From Vogesella oryzae (lineage in GTDB: Bacteria > Pseudomonadota > Gammaproteobacteria > Burkholderiales > Chromobacteriaceae), in contig NZ_CADEPL010000020.1 of the NCBI RefSeq assembly GCF_902829295.1, positions 62,001 to 126,000 on the forward strand: DNA of 64,000 nucleotides, written 5' to 3'. A program made the position numbers and the translations under genes. The notes beneath the pieces were generated by a model that was not told the origin of the DNA, did no database searches, and saw nothing but the letters and a program-made list of their open reading frames with translations. Shown here one piece after another: positions 55,296 to 63,397 of the stretch (its first letter is position 1; each line of letters begins with the position of its first letter).

Positions 55296-56390
55296 TTACT
55301 TGAGCAGTTGCTGGAAGCCGAAATCGTAGCGCTTCAGACGCGGATTGAATGCCTTGCTGTAGTGACGGAAGTCGACGCGCGAGAAATCCATATCTCCGTA
55401 ATAGCGCAGATAGCGCTCGGCGCTGGCGGCATCGAACAGCGTGAACATGGTGCGATCCAGCTCCAGCCCTTCCGTGGCGAAGTCGATGCCGCGGTTGTAG
55501 TCGTACAGCATCACCAGCGCCCAGGCGCCGGCAATGAAATGGCCGCCGGACAGCGCAGCCAGGCTGCCGTCACGCAGTGCCTGCATCGCTTCGGTCGAGG
55601 TATTGATGCCGCTGAAGAAGGCATCCTTGCCCGGCTGGCCGCCCCGCTTACGCCAGCTGTCCATGGCGCCAAAGGTCATCAGGTCGTTGCCGGCCCACAC
55701 CATGCGCGCCTGCGGATAACGCAGGTATAGCCAATCGCTCTGCTCCGCGCCGCGCGCGCGGTTCCAGGCGGCGTAGACCTCCTGCACCAGCTCCACGTCA
55801 CCGGCTTCGGCCACGGCCTTGCGCATGCCCTCGTCCCGGGCGATCGAGGCAGGGGTGGAACGGTCGCCACCAATGGCGATCAGCTGCAGCTTGCCGCCCA
55901 CCCGCGGCAGCTTCGCCTTGCGCGCACGCTGGATCAGCGCCTTGGCCGACTGGTAGCCGGCATCTTCCGCGCGCGGCTCCAGCGACCCCAGCCACAGGTG
56001 GAACTGGGTGCGCGGCGCGCCCATCGGCTCCGGCCCCTTGTCGTCGCCACGGCCGCTAAAGGCCAGGAAGGTGCGGATACCGGCGGAATCCAGCAACCGC
56101 AGGATTTCCGGTCCGGTGCCGTAGTCGTTGGACAGGATCACATAGTCCGGGCGCTTGTCCCTGGGGCGGGCCACGATCTCGCGGGCGAATTCCACGGCGC
56201 GGGGATGAACCCGCTCGGCGTACAGCACTTCCAGCTGCACGCCCAGATCGTCGGCCGCGGCCTGCATCGCGCGCGTGGCGGTCAGCCAATAGATCTCGTC
56301 ATGCTTGCCCGGGTTGATGAAAGTCACCGACATGGCCTGGGCCAGGCCGCAATACAGCAAACAGCAGAACACGAGTAGCGTCCGTCGCAC
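55296..56390 (-). CDS. Periplasmic sugar-type binding protein
   Basis: 364 residues with a signal peptide (VRRTLLVFCCLLYCGLAQA). Type I periplasmic binding fold: VTFINPGKHDEIYWLTATRAMQAAADDLGVQLEVLYAE, DYVILSNDYGTG, GGKLQLIAIGGDRSTPASIARDEGMRKAVAEAG. Starts are non-ATG: GTG 56390 and TTG 56393 both stand at good distance from GGAGG (56403-56399). With no permease or ATPase nearby and a diguanylate cyclase directly downstream, it probably feeds a c-di-GMP signal (inference). Confidence 0.82.
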   Translation of the reverse strand: MRRTLLVFCCLLYCGLAQAMSVTFINPGKHDEIYWLTATRAMQAAADDLGVQLEVLYAERVHPRAVEFAREIVARPRDKRPDYVILSNDYGTGPEILRLLDSAGIRTFLAFSGRGDDKGPEPMGAPRTQFHLWLGSLEPRAEDAGYQSAKALIQRARKAKLPRVGGKLQLIAIGGDRSTPASIARDEGMRKAVAEAGDVELVQEVYAAWNRARGAEQSDWLYLRYPQARMVWAGNDLMTFGAMDSWRKRGGQPGKDAFFSGINTSTEAMQALRDGSLAALSGGHFIAGAWALVMLYDYNRGIDFATEGLELDRTMFTLFDAASAERYLRYYGDMDFSRVDFRHYSKAFNPRLKRYDFGFQQLLK

Positions 56391-56603
56391 CAAGACATCC
56401 TCCGGTTTGTTTTCTGAAAGAACGATACGGAACGGCGTCCGCACGGCCTGCAATTATTTAATGCAGTAATTTTAAACAAAAACAGCAATAAACTCTAAAC
56501 AAACCGTAAACATGCGTCGCCCACGCACAACAGCCAAAAACACAATCACAGCAATGCCTTAACCCTGCGGTCGCATACGAAACCGCTAGTTGCAGCCGGC
56601 CGG

Positions 56604-57515
56604 CTAGATCGCCGCCAGCCGTTGCTGCAGCAGCGCCGCCTCCTGCTGCAGCAGTGCGACAAAAGTGCCGCTCAGCGGTGTCGATGGCCGGAACTGCGGC
56701 AACACCACGCTAACCGCAAACGGCACCGATACGGCAAAGCGGCGCAGCTGCATCCCCTGTCCGGCCATGGCCAGCGCGGTAAGCGGGTTGACGATGGCGA
56801 CCCCCAGCCCCTGCTGCACCAGTGCGCACACCGACACCGCGCTGTGCGTCTCCCACACCAGCTGCCGCGCCACGCCGGCGGCGGCGAACACCGCATCCAG
56901 CTGCAGCCGGTAGGCATCCTGCGGCGACAGGCTGACAAACGGCTGCCCGGCAAAATCCTGCGGCGCCAGCACCGCCTTGGCCAGCAGTGGGTGACCCTCC
57001 GGCAATACGCACACTTCGTCGGCGCTGAGCAGCGGCTGCAGGCTGGTGCCCGGCGGCGGCTCCGCCGATTCGGTCAGACCGATGTCGAAGCGCTGCGCCG
57101 ACAGCCACTCCTCCAGCAGCGGCGACTCCTGCGGCGTGATTGCCACCCGCACATTGCCCGCCTGTTGTTGCAGGCGCCGGCACACCGCCGGCAGCAAGGC
57201 ATGGGCAAACGCCGGCAGGCAGGCGACGGCCAGCTGGCCGCCATCCGGCCGCGCCAGGTTGGCCGCAGTTTCTACAATACGTTCCAGACCGATATAGGAA
57301 CGCTGCACCTCGTCGAACAGTGCCAGTGCCGGCGCCGTCGGCTGCAGCCGGCCCTTGATGCGGTCGAACAACACAAAGCCCAGCATTTGCTCCAGCCGCG
57401 CCAGCTCGCGGCTGACGGTGGGCTGCGAGGTGTGCAGCAAGGCGGCGGCGGCGGTGACGCTGCCGCTGGTCATCACCGCGCGGAACACTTCGATGTGTCG
57501 GTGTGAAATGCTCAT
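56604..57515 (-). CDS. lysR: LysR, activator of lysA
   Basis: LysR-type regulator closely resembling E. coli LysR across its length: HIEVFRAVMTSGSVTAAAALLHTSQPTVSRELARLE helix-turn-helix, QESPLLEEWLSAQRFDIGLTES, SADEVCVLPEGHPLL, ETHSAVSVCALVQQGLGVAIVNPLTAL. It is divergent from lysA, as in E. coli. Two ATGs (57521, 57515) and a GTG between them are possible starts. The 108-bp gap holds TTGATT (57539-57544) and AATCAA (57568-57573), a candidate LysR half-site pair. Confidence 0.9.
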   Translation of the reverse strand: MSISHRHIEVFRAVMTSGSVTAAAALLHTSQPTVSRELARLEQMLGFVLFDRIKGRLQPTAPALALFDEVQRSYIGLERIVETAANLARPDGGQLAVACLPAFAHALLPAVCRRLQQQAGNVRVAITPQESPLLEEWLSAQRFDIGLTESAEPPPGTSLQPLLSADEVCVLPEGHPLLAKAVLAPQDFAGQPFVSLSPQDAYRLQLDAVFAAAGVARQLVWETHSAVSVCALVQQGLGVAIVNPLTALAMAGQGMQLRRFAVSVPFAVSVVLPQFRPSTPLSGTFVALLQQEAALLQQRLAAI

Positions 57516-57623
57516 CACCATTCCATATCAAAAATGAATTGATTGGCAAAATATTAGCATTTTACTGAATCAACCACCGGCGGCATGATGCAAGGCAGCC
57601 ACTTCCAGATCAGGAAAAATTCC

Positions 57624-58862
57624 ATGCAGACTCCCGACACCGCCCGCCTCGCCGCGCTGGCACAGCAATACGGCACCCCGCTGTGGACTTACGACGCCGC
57701 GGTGATCCGCGAGCGTATCGCCGCACTGCGCCAGTTCGACACCATCCGCTTCGCGCAAAAAGCCTGCAGCAACGTGCACATCCTGCAGCTGATGCGCGAA
57801 CAGGGCGTGAAAGTGGACGCGGTATCGCGTGGCGAAATCCTGCGTGCGCTGGCCGCCGGCTTCGATGCTGCCGGCGAGCCGTCCGGCATCGTGTTCACCG
57901 CCGACCTGATCGACCGCCCGACGCTGGCGCTGGTGGTCGAGCACAGCATTCCGGTCAACGCCGGTTCCATCGACATGCTGCAGCAGCTGGGCGAAGCCTC
58001 CCCCGGCCATCGCGTGTGGCTGCGCATCAACCCGGGTTTCGGCCATGGCCACAGCAACAAGACCAATACCGGTGGCGAGCACAGCAAGCACGGCATCTGG
58101 CATAGCGACCTGCCGGCAGCGCTGGCGGTGATCCGCCAGTACGGCCTGCAGCTGATCGGCCTGCACATGCACATCGGCTCCGGCGTCGACTACAGCCACC
58201 TGCAGGAAGTGTGCGGCGCCATGGTCAACCTGGTACGGCTGGTGAAGAACGCCGGCCACGACCTGCACGCCATCTCCGCCGGCGGCGGGCTGTCGATTCC
58301 GTATCGCGACGGCGACGCCACCGTGGATACCGGCCATTATTTCGGGCTGTGGGATGCCGCGCGCCAGGAAGCCGCCGCGCTGATCGGCCATCCGCTGGCA
58401 CTGGAGATCGAGCCCGGCCGCTACCTGGTGGCCGAGTCCGGCAACCTGCTGGCCGAGGTCCGCGCCACCAAGGACGTTGGCCGCAACCATTTCGTGCTGG
58501 TGGATGCCGGCTTCAACGAGCTGATGCGTCCGTCGATGTACGGCAGCTACCACCACATCAGCGTGGTACCGCATGACGGCGTGCAACAGGCCGAAAAAGA
58601 CTGCGTGGTGGCCGGCCCGCTGTGCGAATCCGGTGACGTGTTCACCCAGGGCGACGGTGGCGTGGTGGTGCCGCGTCGCATGCCGGCGGCCAACATCGGC
58701 GACCTGCTGGTATTCCACGATACCGGTGCCTACGGCGCCTCGATGTCCAGCAACTACAACACCCGCCCGCTGATCGCCGAAGTGCTGGTGGATGGCGACA
58801 GCGACCGCCTGATCCGCCGCCGCCAGACGGTGGAAGAACTGCTGGCGCTGGAGCTGCAATAA
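57624..58862 (+). CDS. lysA: Diaminopimelate decarboxylase
   Basis: PLP enzyme making lysine from meso-diaminopimelate. 412 residues, alanine-racemase-like barrel: RFAQKACSNVHIL with the PLP lysine, GLHMHIGSGVDYSHL, ISAGGGLSIPYR, EIEPGRYLVAESG, VAGPLCESGDVF with the active-site Cys. ATG 57624 follows AGGA. It is of the E. coli LysA branch, matching its divergent lysR. Confidence 0.96.
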   Translation: MQTPDTARLAALAQQYGTPLWTYDAAVIRERIAALRQFDTIRFAQKACSNVHILQLMREQGVKVDAVSRGEILRALAAGFDAAGEPSGIVFTADLIDRPTLALVVEHSIPVNAGSIDMLQQLGEASPGHRVWLRINPGFGHGHSNKTNTGGEHSKHGIWHSDLPAALAVIRQYGLQLIGLHMHIGSGVDYSHLQEVCGAMVNLVRLVKNAGHDLHAISAGGGLSIPYRDGDATVDTGHYFGLWDAARQEAAALIGHPLALEIEPGRYLVAESGNLLAEVRATKDVGRNHFVLVDAGFNELMRPSMYGSYHHISVVPHDGVQQAEKDCVVAGPLCESGDVFTQGDGGVVVPRRMPAANIGDLLVFHDTGAYGASMSSNYNTRPLIAEVLVDGDSDRLIRRRQTVEELLALELQ

Positions 58863-58880
58863 GCCCGTTGCGCCCCAGGA

Positions 58881-58912
58881 CAAGGCCACGCCAGCGCGTG
58901 GCCTTGTTGTTA
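58881..58912 (+). terminator. Terminator after lysA
   Basis: ACAAGGCCACGC pairs with GCGTGGCCTTGT around CAGC (12-bp stem), followed by TGTTATC. Confidence 0.8.
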
Positions 58913-58944
58913 TCTGCGGCAGATCAACTCCGCGTTTTAGCCGG

Positions 58945-58973
58945 CTTGAGAAGCGGCGACAGGGGCACTATAT
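58945..58973 (+). promoter_or_regulatory. Possible heat-shock (sigma-32) promoter of hsp20
   Basis: CTTGAG, 15 bases, CACTATAT, similar to the CTTGAA/CCCATNT elements of sigma-32 promoters; ends 54 bp before the hsp20 ATG. Confidence 0.4.
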
Positions 58974-59027
58974 CAAGGGCAAGCGGCGCAGCCGCCGTGT
59001 CAACCCTCTGATATGCAAGGAGAAGTC

Positions 59028-59456
59028 ATGAACATCCTGCCCTCCCGCAATGGCCTGTTCGACGAACTGTTCCGCGATTTCGCCAGCCCGGGGTTCTTCA
59101 TCAAGCCGCTGCACGGTGACACCCTGCCCTCGCAGATCAAGCTGGACGTCAACGAATCCGACAACGGCTACACCGTGCTGGCCGAAGTGCCGGGCGTCGA
59201 CAAGGAAGACATCCATGTCGAGATCGACGGCGCCCAGGTCACCATCAAGGCCGAGGTGAAACAGTTCGACAGCCAGCACAAGGACGAGCGCAACCTGCGC
59301 AGCGAGCGCTACTACGGCATGGTGTCGCGCAGCTTCCAGCTGCCGGCCGACATCGACCGCGAGCAGGCCAGCGCCAAGTACGAAAACGGCGTACTGACGC
59401 TCAGTCTGCCCAAACGTCGCGGCAGTACCGGCGGCGCCCGGCTGAAAGTGGACTAG
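59028..59456 (+). CDS. Small heat-shock protein Hsp20
   Basis: 142-residue alpha-crystallin-type holdase chaperone. The crystallin core runs from about residue 40 (IKLDVNESDNGYTVLAEVPGVDKEDIHVEIDGAQVTI) to the ENGVLTLSLPK signature, with a C-terminal extension. AAGGAG precedes ATG 59028. Its end overlaps the convergent LysR gene by four bases. Confidence 0.95.
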   Translation: MNILPSRNGLFDELFRDFASPGFFIKPLHGDTLPSQIKLDVNESDNGYTVLAEVPGVDKEDIHVEIDGAQVTIKAEVKQFDSQHKDERNLRSERYYGMVSRSFQLPADIDREQASAKYENGVLTLSLPKRRGSTGGARLKVD

Positions 59457-60376
59457 GTCGCAGCAACCGCCACCGCCTGCAGCTGCGGACGGATCACCGC
59501 GTCCAGCCAGTTCATGAACAGCTGCACCCGTCGCGGCTGGTGGCGGCGGTTGGCATACAGCAGGCTCACCGGCATCGGTGCCGCCTGCCATTGCGGCAGC
59601 ACCTCCTGCAACTGCCCGGCAGCCAACTGTGCCGTCACCGCCATGCGCGGCAACTGGATGATGCCGATGCCGGCAAGGCAAGCCGCCAGGTAGGCATCGG
59701 CGCTGTTCACCACCAGCTGGCCGGCTACCGCGACATGACGGCGCTGGCCGTCGGCATCCAGATACTCGAAACCGTCCGGCTTGTTGCCCAGCTGCGCCAC
59801 GTAGTGCACCAGCCGGTGGCCGGCCAGATCGTCCGGCGTCTGCGGCGTGCCGTGCGCCGCCAGATAGTCCGGACTGGCGCAATTCACCAGCGGCAGCAGC
59901 CCCAGCGGCCGGCAGACCAGACTGGCATCGCCGATCTCGCCTACCCGCACCACGCAATCGAAACCCTCGCGCACCAGGTCGACACGGCGGTCGGTGCCCG
60001 ACAACTCCAGCTGCAGCCCCGGATGGGCCGCCAGGAAAGCCGGCAGCTGCGGCAGCACCATATTGCGGGCGATGCCACTGGACATGTCCACCCGCAGCCG
60101 GCCACTGACCGCCGCCTGTTGCTGCTGGAACAACGCCCCCAGCTCGTCGAAATCCGCCAGCAGGTCGCGGCTGCGCTCCAGAAACAGCTGGCCGTCCTGG
60201 CTCAGCTGCACCCGCCGCGTGGTCCGGTGCAGCAGCCGGGTACCCAGCCGGTTTTCCAGCTGCCGCACCGCGTCCGACACGGTGGCGCGCGGCAGGCCCA
60301 GCGTTTCGCTGGCACGCACAAAGCTGCCCAGCTCTGCCACCCGCAGGAAAATGCGCATCGCGTCCAGTTGCTCCAT
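59453..60376 (-). CDS. LysR-family transcriptional regulator
   Basis: 307 residues: N-terminal winged helix (MEQLDAMRIFLRVAELGSFVRASETLGLPRATVSDAVRQLENRLG) and type 2 periplasmic-binding effector domain, of the large AaeR/DmlR-like group. It is divergent from the SDR gene at 60505, which it may control. A palindrome ATTATCCGGATAAT (60387-60400) sits just before its start. Confidence 0.9.
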   Translation of the reverse strand: MEQLDAMRIFLRVAELGSFVRASETLGLPRATVSDAVRQLENRLGTRLLHRTTRRVQLSQDGQLFLERSRDLLADFDELGALFQQQQAAVSGRLRVDMSSGIARNMVLPQLPAFLAAHPGLQLELSGTDRRVDLVREGFDCVVRVGEIGDASLVCRPLGLLPLVNCASPDYLAAHGTPQTPDDLAGHRLVHYVAQLGNKPDGFEYLDADGQRRHVAVAGQLVVNSADAYLAACLAGIGIIQLPRMAVTAQLAAGQLQEVLPQWQAAPMPVSLLYANRRHQPRRVQLFMNWLDAVIRPQLQAVAVAAT

Positions 60377-60386
60377 TGCCCGTCCA

Positions 60387-60400
60387 ATTATCCGGATAAT
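60387..60400. promoter_or_regulatory. Palindromic candidate operator between lysR-type gene and SDR
   Basis: ATTATCCGGATAAT, a perfect 14-bp palindrome 11 bases before the LysR-type ATG and 105 bp before the SDR gene; in a position for autoregulation. Confidence 0.45.
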
Positions 60401-60504
60401 CCGTACAGTCTAACCGTAATCAGCCGGTTTATTGCGCCACCAACCGGCAATAGACTGCAGCGCATGACGGCAGCCGCCGCCCGCCCACCTGCAAGGAACC
60501 CATC

Positions 60505-61260
60505 ATGCGCAAGATCGCCATCATCACCGGAGCCAGCCGTGGCCTGGGCCGTAACACCGCCCTGAAGCTGGCCGCCCGCCACACCGATATCATCCTTACC
60601 TACCACAGCAACCGTGCCGCCGCCGACGAGGTGGTGGCCGCTATCGCAGCGCTGGGCGGCAAGGCCGTCGCGCTGCAACTGGACGTGGGACAGCTCGCCA
60701 GCCACGCCGGCTTTGCCGACGCGGTACGCAGCGCGCTGCGCACACACTGGCAGCGTGACAGCTTCGACTTTCTGGTCAACAACGCCGGCATGGGTGTGCA
60801 TGCCGCCTTTGCCGACACCAGCGAAGCGCAGTTCGACCTGCTGCTGAATACCCACTTCAAGGGCATGTTTTTCCTCACCCAGCGCCTGCTGCCGCTGCTG
60901 GCCGACGGCGGCCGTATCGTGAATCTGTCCAGCGGGCTGGCCCGCTTCGCGCTGCCCGGCTATGCCGCCTACGCGGCGATGAAGGGCGCGGTGGAGGTGC
61001 TGACCCGCTACCTGGCCAAAGAGCTGGGCCCGCGCGGCATCGCCGTCAACACCATCGCCCCAGGCGCCATTGCCACCGATTTTGGCGGTGGCTCGGTACG
61101 CGACAATCCGGAGCTGAACCGCTTCGTTGCCAGCCAGACGGCACTGGGCCGCGTCGGCGAGGCGGACGACATCGGCGGCGCCATTGCGGCGCTACTGTCC
61201 GACGACAGCCGCTGGGTCAACGCGCAGCGCATCGAGGTGTCCGGCGGCATGATGCTGTAA
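60505..61260 (+). CDS. Short-chain dehydrogenase/reductase
   Basis: 251-residue classical [22 protein letters not shown] cofactor loop, NNAGMGVH, catalytic Ser in NLSSGLARF, YAAMK Tyr-Lys, and IAPGAIATDFGGGSVRDN. Typical of LysR-adjacent SDRs with unknown substrate. AAGGA precedes the ATG. The next gene is an MFS pump after a motif hairpin. Confidence 0.88.
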   Translation: MRKIAIITGASRGLGRNTALKLAARHTDIILTYHSNRAAADEVVAAIAALGGKAVALQLDVGQLASHAGFADAVRSALRTHWQRDSFDFLVNNAGMGVHAAFADTSEAQFDLLLNTHFKGMFFLTQRLLPLLADGGRIVNLSSGLARFALPGYAAYAAMKGAVEVLTRYLAKELGPRGIAVNTIAPGAIATDFGGGSVRDNPELNRFVASQTALGRVGEADDIGGAIAALLSDDSRWVNAQRIEVSGGMML

Positions 61261-61267
61261 CGCTACA

Positions 61268-61295
61268 AGGTTGGCCGCGGGCCTGCGGCCAACCT
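61268..61295. repeat. Hairpin of two inverted motif copies after the SDR gene
   Basis: AGGTTGGCCGC pairs with GCGGCCAACCT around a 6-base loop, 7 bases past the stop. Here the GGCCGC ends face the loop, the opposite polarity to the prp hairpins. Confidence 0.85.
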
Positions 61296-61386
61296 GACCC
61301 GTCGGACAGGAAACCATTACCTTGCGTGACCATCAACAGGCTAACTATCTGGTAAATTATCGCCCTGCCTGTCGCCTGTACCCGCT

Positions 61387-62787
61387 ATGCCATTCCGTCT
61401 GTCTCGCAGCATGCTCACGCCGCTGATCATTGCTACCGCCCTGTTCATGGAAAACATGGACGCCACCGTGATTGCCACCTCGCTGCCGGCGATTGCCGGC
61501 GCCCTTGGCGTCGACCCGATTGCGCTCAAGCTGGCACTGACTTCCTACCTGGTCAGCCTGGCGGTGTTCATTCCGCTGAGCGGCTGGATGGCCGACCGCT
61601 TTGGCGCCCGCCGCATTTTCCGTGCCGCCATCGTGGTGTTCAGCGCCGGCTCGCTGCTGTGCGCCTTCAGCAGCAGCCTGGTCGGCTTCGTGCTGGCGCG
61701 TTTCATCCAGGGTATCGGCGGCGCGATGATGGTGCCGGTAGGCAAGCTGGTGATCCTGCGCACCACCGAGAAAAGCCAGCTGGTGCGGGCGATGAGCTAT
61801 CTGACCATTCCGGCATTGCTGGGGCCGGTGGTCGGTCCGCCGCTGGGCGGCTTCATCAGCACCTATTTCCACTGGCGCTGGATTTTCCTGATCAATCTGC
61901 CGATCGGCCTGCTGGGGCTGGTGCTGGCCGGCCGCTACATTGCCAACCTGCGCGATGACCAGGTGCCGCCGCTGGATGTCCGCGGCTTTGTGCTGGTCGG
62001 GCTGGGCTTGTCGCTGGCGATGCTGGGCCTGGCCAGCGAGGGCAAGCACATGTTGTCGGCCGGCTTGTCCACCCTGCTGACGCTGCTGGGGGCGGTGCTG
62101 CTGGTGCTGTATCCGTGGCATGTGCGCCGCCGCCAGCATCCGCTGCTGGATCTGTCGCTGCTGCGCTTGCCCACGTTTCACGTCAGCCTGATCGGCGGCT
62201 TCCTGTTCCGTGTCGCCATGGGCTCCACCCCGTTCCTGCTGCCGCTGATGCTGCAACTGGGCTTTGGCCTGACGCCATTCCAGTCCGGCCTGCTGACCTG
62301 TTCCACCGCGCTGGGCGCCATGTTCATGAAAACCATCGTCAGCCGCATCCTGCAGCGCTTCGGTTTCCGCCAGGTGCTGATGGTCAACAGCATGCTGTGC
62401 GGTCTGTCGTTTGCCGGCTACGGCCTGTTCGATGCCCACAGCCCGCACTGGCTGATGCTGGCGACCTTCCTGCTGGGCGGCTGCCTGCGCTCGCTGCAAT
62501 TCACCAGCCTCAATGCCATCGCCTTTGCCGACATCAGCCCGGCCGGCATGAGCCATGCCTCCACCCTGTCCAGCGTGGTGATGCAGCTGGCCGCCGGCGT
62601 GGGGGTCACGTTGGCCGCATTCGTGCTGCAGGGGGTCGCCAGCTGGCAGGGCCACGCCACGCTGCAGGCCAGCGATTTCTCGTGGGCCTTCGTGGCCATG
62701 GGCGGGCTGGCCATGCTGTCGACACTGCAGTTCCGCCGCCTGCCGGCCCAGGCCGGCGCCCAGCTGGCCGGCGCGCAGTCGGCATAA
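61387..62787 (+). CDS. MFS drug exporter, DHA2 (EmrB/QacA) type
   Basis: 466 residues, about 14 membrane helices. The DHA2 landmarks are visible: ATALFMENMDATVIATSLPAIA, the loop GWMADRFGARRIF, and the motif C region IPALLGPVVGPPLGGFISTYFHWRWIFLINLPIG. Proton-driven efflux of drugs or organic ions, substrate unknown. It stands alone after the SDR gene and converges on the Lrp gene. Confidence 0.9.
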   Translation: MPFRLSRSMLTPLIIATALFMENMDATVIATSLPAIAGALGVDPIALKLALTSYLVSLAVFIPLSGWMADRFGARRIFRAAIVVFSAGSLLCAFSSSLVGFVLARFIQGIGGAMMVPVGKLVILRTTEKSQLVRAMSYLTIPALLGPVVGPPLGGFISTYFHWRWIFLINLPIGLLGLVLAGRYIANLRDDQVPPLDVRGFVLVGLGLSLAMLGLASEGKHMLSAGLSTLLTLLGAVLLVLYPWHVRRRQHPLLDLSLLRLPTFHVSLIGGFLFRVAMGSTPFLLPLMLQLGFGLTPFQSGLLTCSTALGAMFMKTIVSRILQRFGFRQVLMVNSMLCGLSFAGYGLFDAHSPHWLMLATFLLGGCLRSLQFTSLNAIAFADISPAGMSHASTLSSVVMQLAAGVGVTLAAFVLQGVASWQGHATLQASDFSWAFVAMGGLAMLSTLQFRRLPAQAGAQLAGAQSA

Positions 62788-62794
62788 TTGTCGG

Positions 62795-63280
62795 CTAGCT
62801 GCCCAGCGGCAGCCGGCTGCCGGCCTTGATCTCGCGCAGCGCCAGGCTGGAGTGAATCGCCGCCACGCCCGGCATCTGCCGCAGCACGTTCTCGACGAAC
62901 TGGCTGTAATCGTCCAGCGAGCGCGCCACCACCTGCAGCAGGTAATCGGCATTGCCGGTGATCTTGTGGCAGCCCAGCACCCGCGCCTCGGCCTGCATCG
63001 CCGCCTCGAAACGGTTGGGCAACTCGCCGCCATGCACGCCGAAGCTCACCTGCACGAAGGCCAGCACATCGTAGCCCAGCTTGCGGCGATCCAGATTGGC
63101 CTGGTAGCCGGTGATATAGCCTTCTTCCTCCAGCCGTTTCAGCCGCCGCCAGCATGGCGTCACGCTCAATGACAGCTGCTCCGCCAGCGCGGTATTGGAC
63201 AGCGCACCATCCTGTTGCAGCAGGCGCAGGATAGTCAGATCGGTATCATCCAGCGCCCGGTTTAGGTTTTTTTCGCTCAT
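62795..63280 (-). CDS. Lrp/AsnC-family regulator
   Basis: 161 residues: AsnC-type winged helix (LDDTDLTILRLLQQDGALSNTALAEQLSLSVTPCWRRLKRLEEEGYI) and RAM ligand-binding domain (VLGCHKITGNADYLLQVVARSLDDYSQFVENVL). The frame is open far upstream, but ATG 63280 is preceded by AGG from an iterated motif copy at about 63282-63292. It is divergent from the amidohydrolase gene. Confidence 0.93.
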   Translation of the reverse strand: MSEKNLNRALDDTDLTILRLLQQDGALSNTALAEQLSLSVTPCWRRLKRLEEEGYITGYQANLDRRKLGYDVLAFVQVSFGVHGGELPNRFEAAMQAEARVLGCHKITGNADYLLQVVARSLDDYSQFVENVLRQMPGVAAIHSSLALREIKAGSRLPLGS

Positions 63281-63397
63281 TGCGGCCAACCTGTGAAAAT
63301 ATTTTCTCAATGCTAGCCAGCGATGGCGGCAAATGGCAAAGCAATTTCCGCCGCCGGCGCCGATACTGGGCCATCCTCCTGCCCAGGCCTTACCACC

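Noticed and set aside
61357-63033. A 558-residue minus-strand frame rich in Gln/His/Ala opposite the MFS gene
   Set aside because: Shadow of the DHA2 transporter; the low-complexity composition reflects the codon pattern of the other strand.
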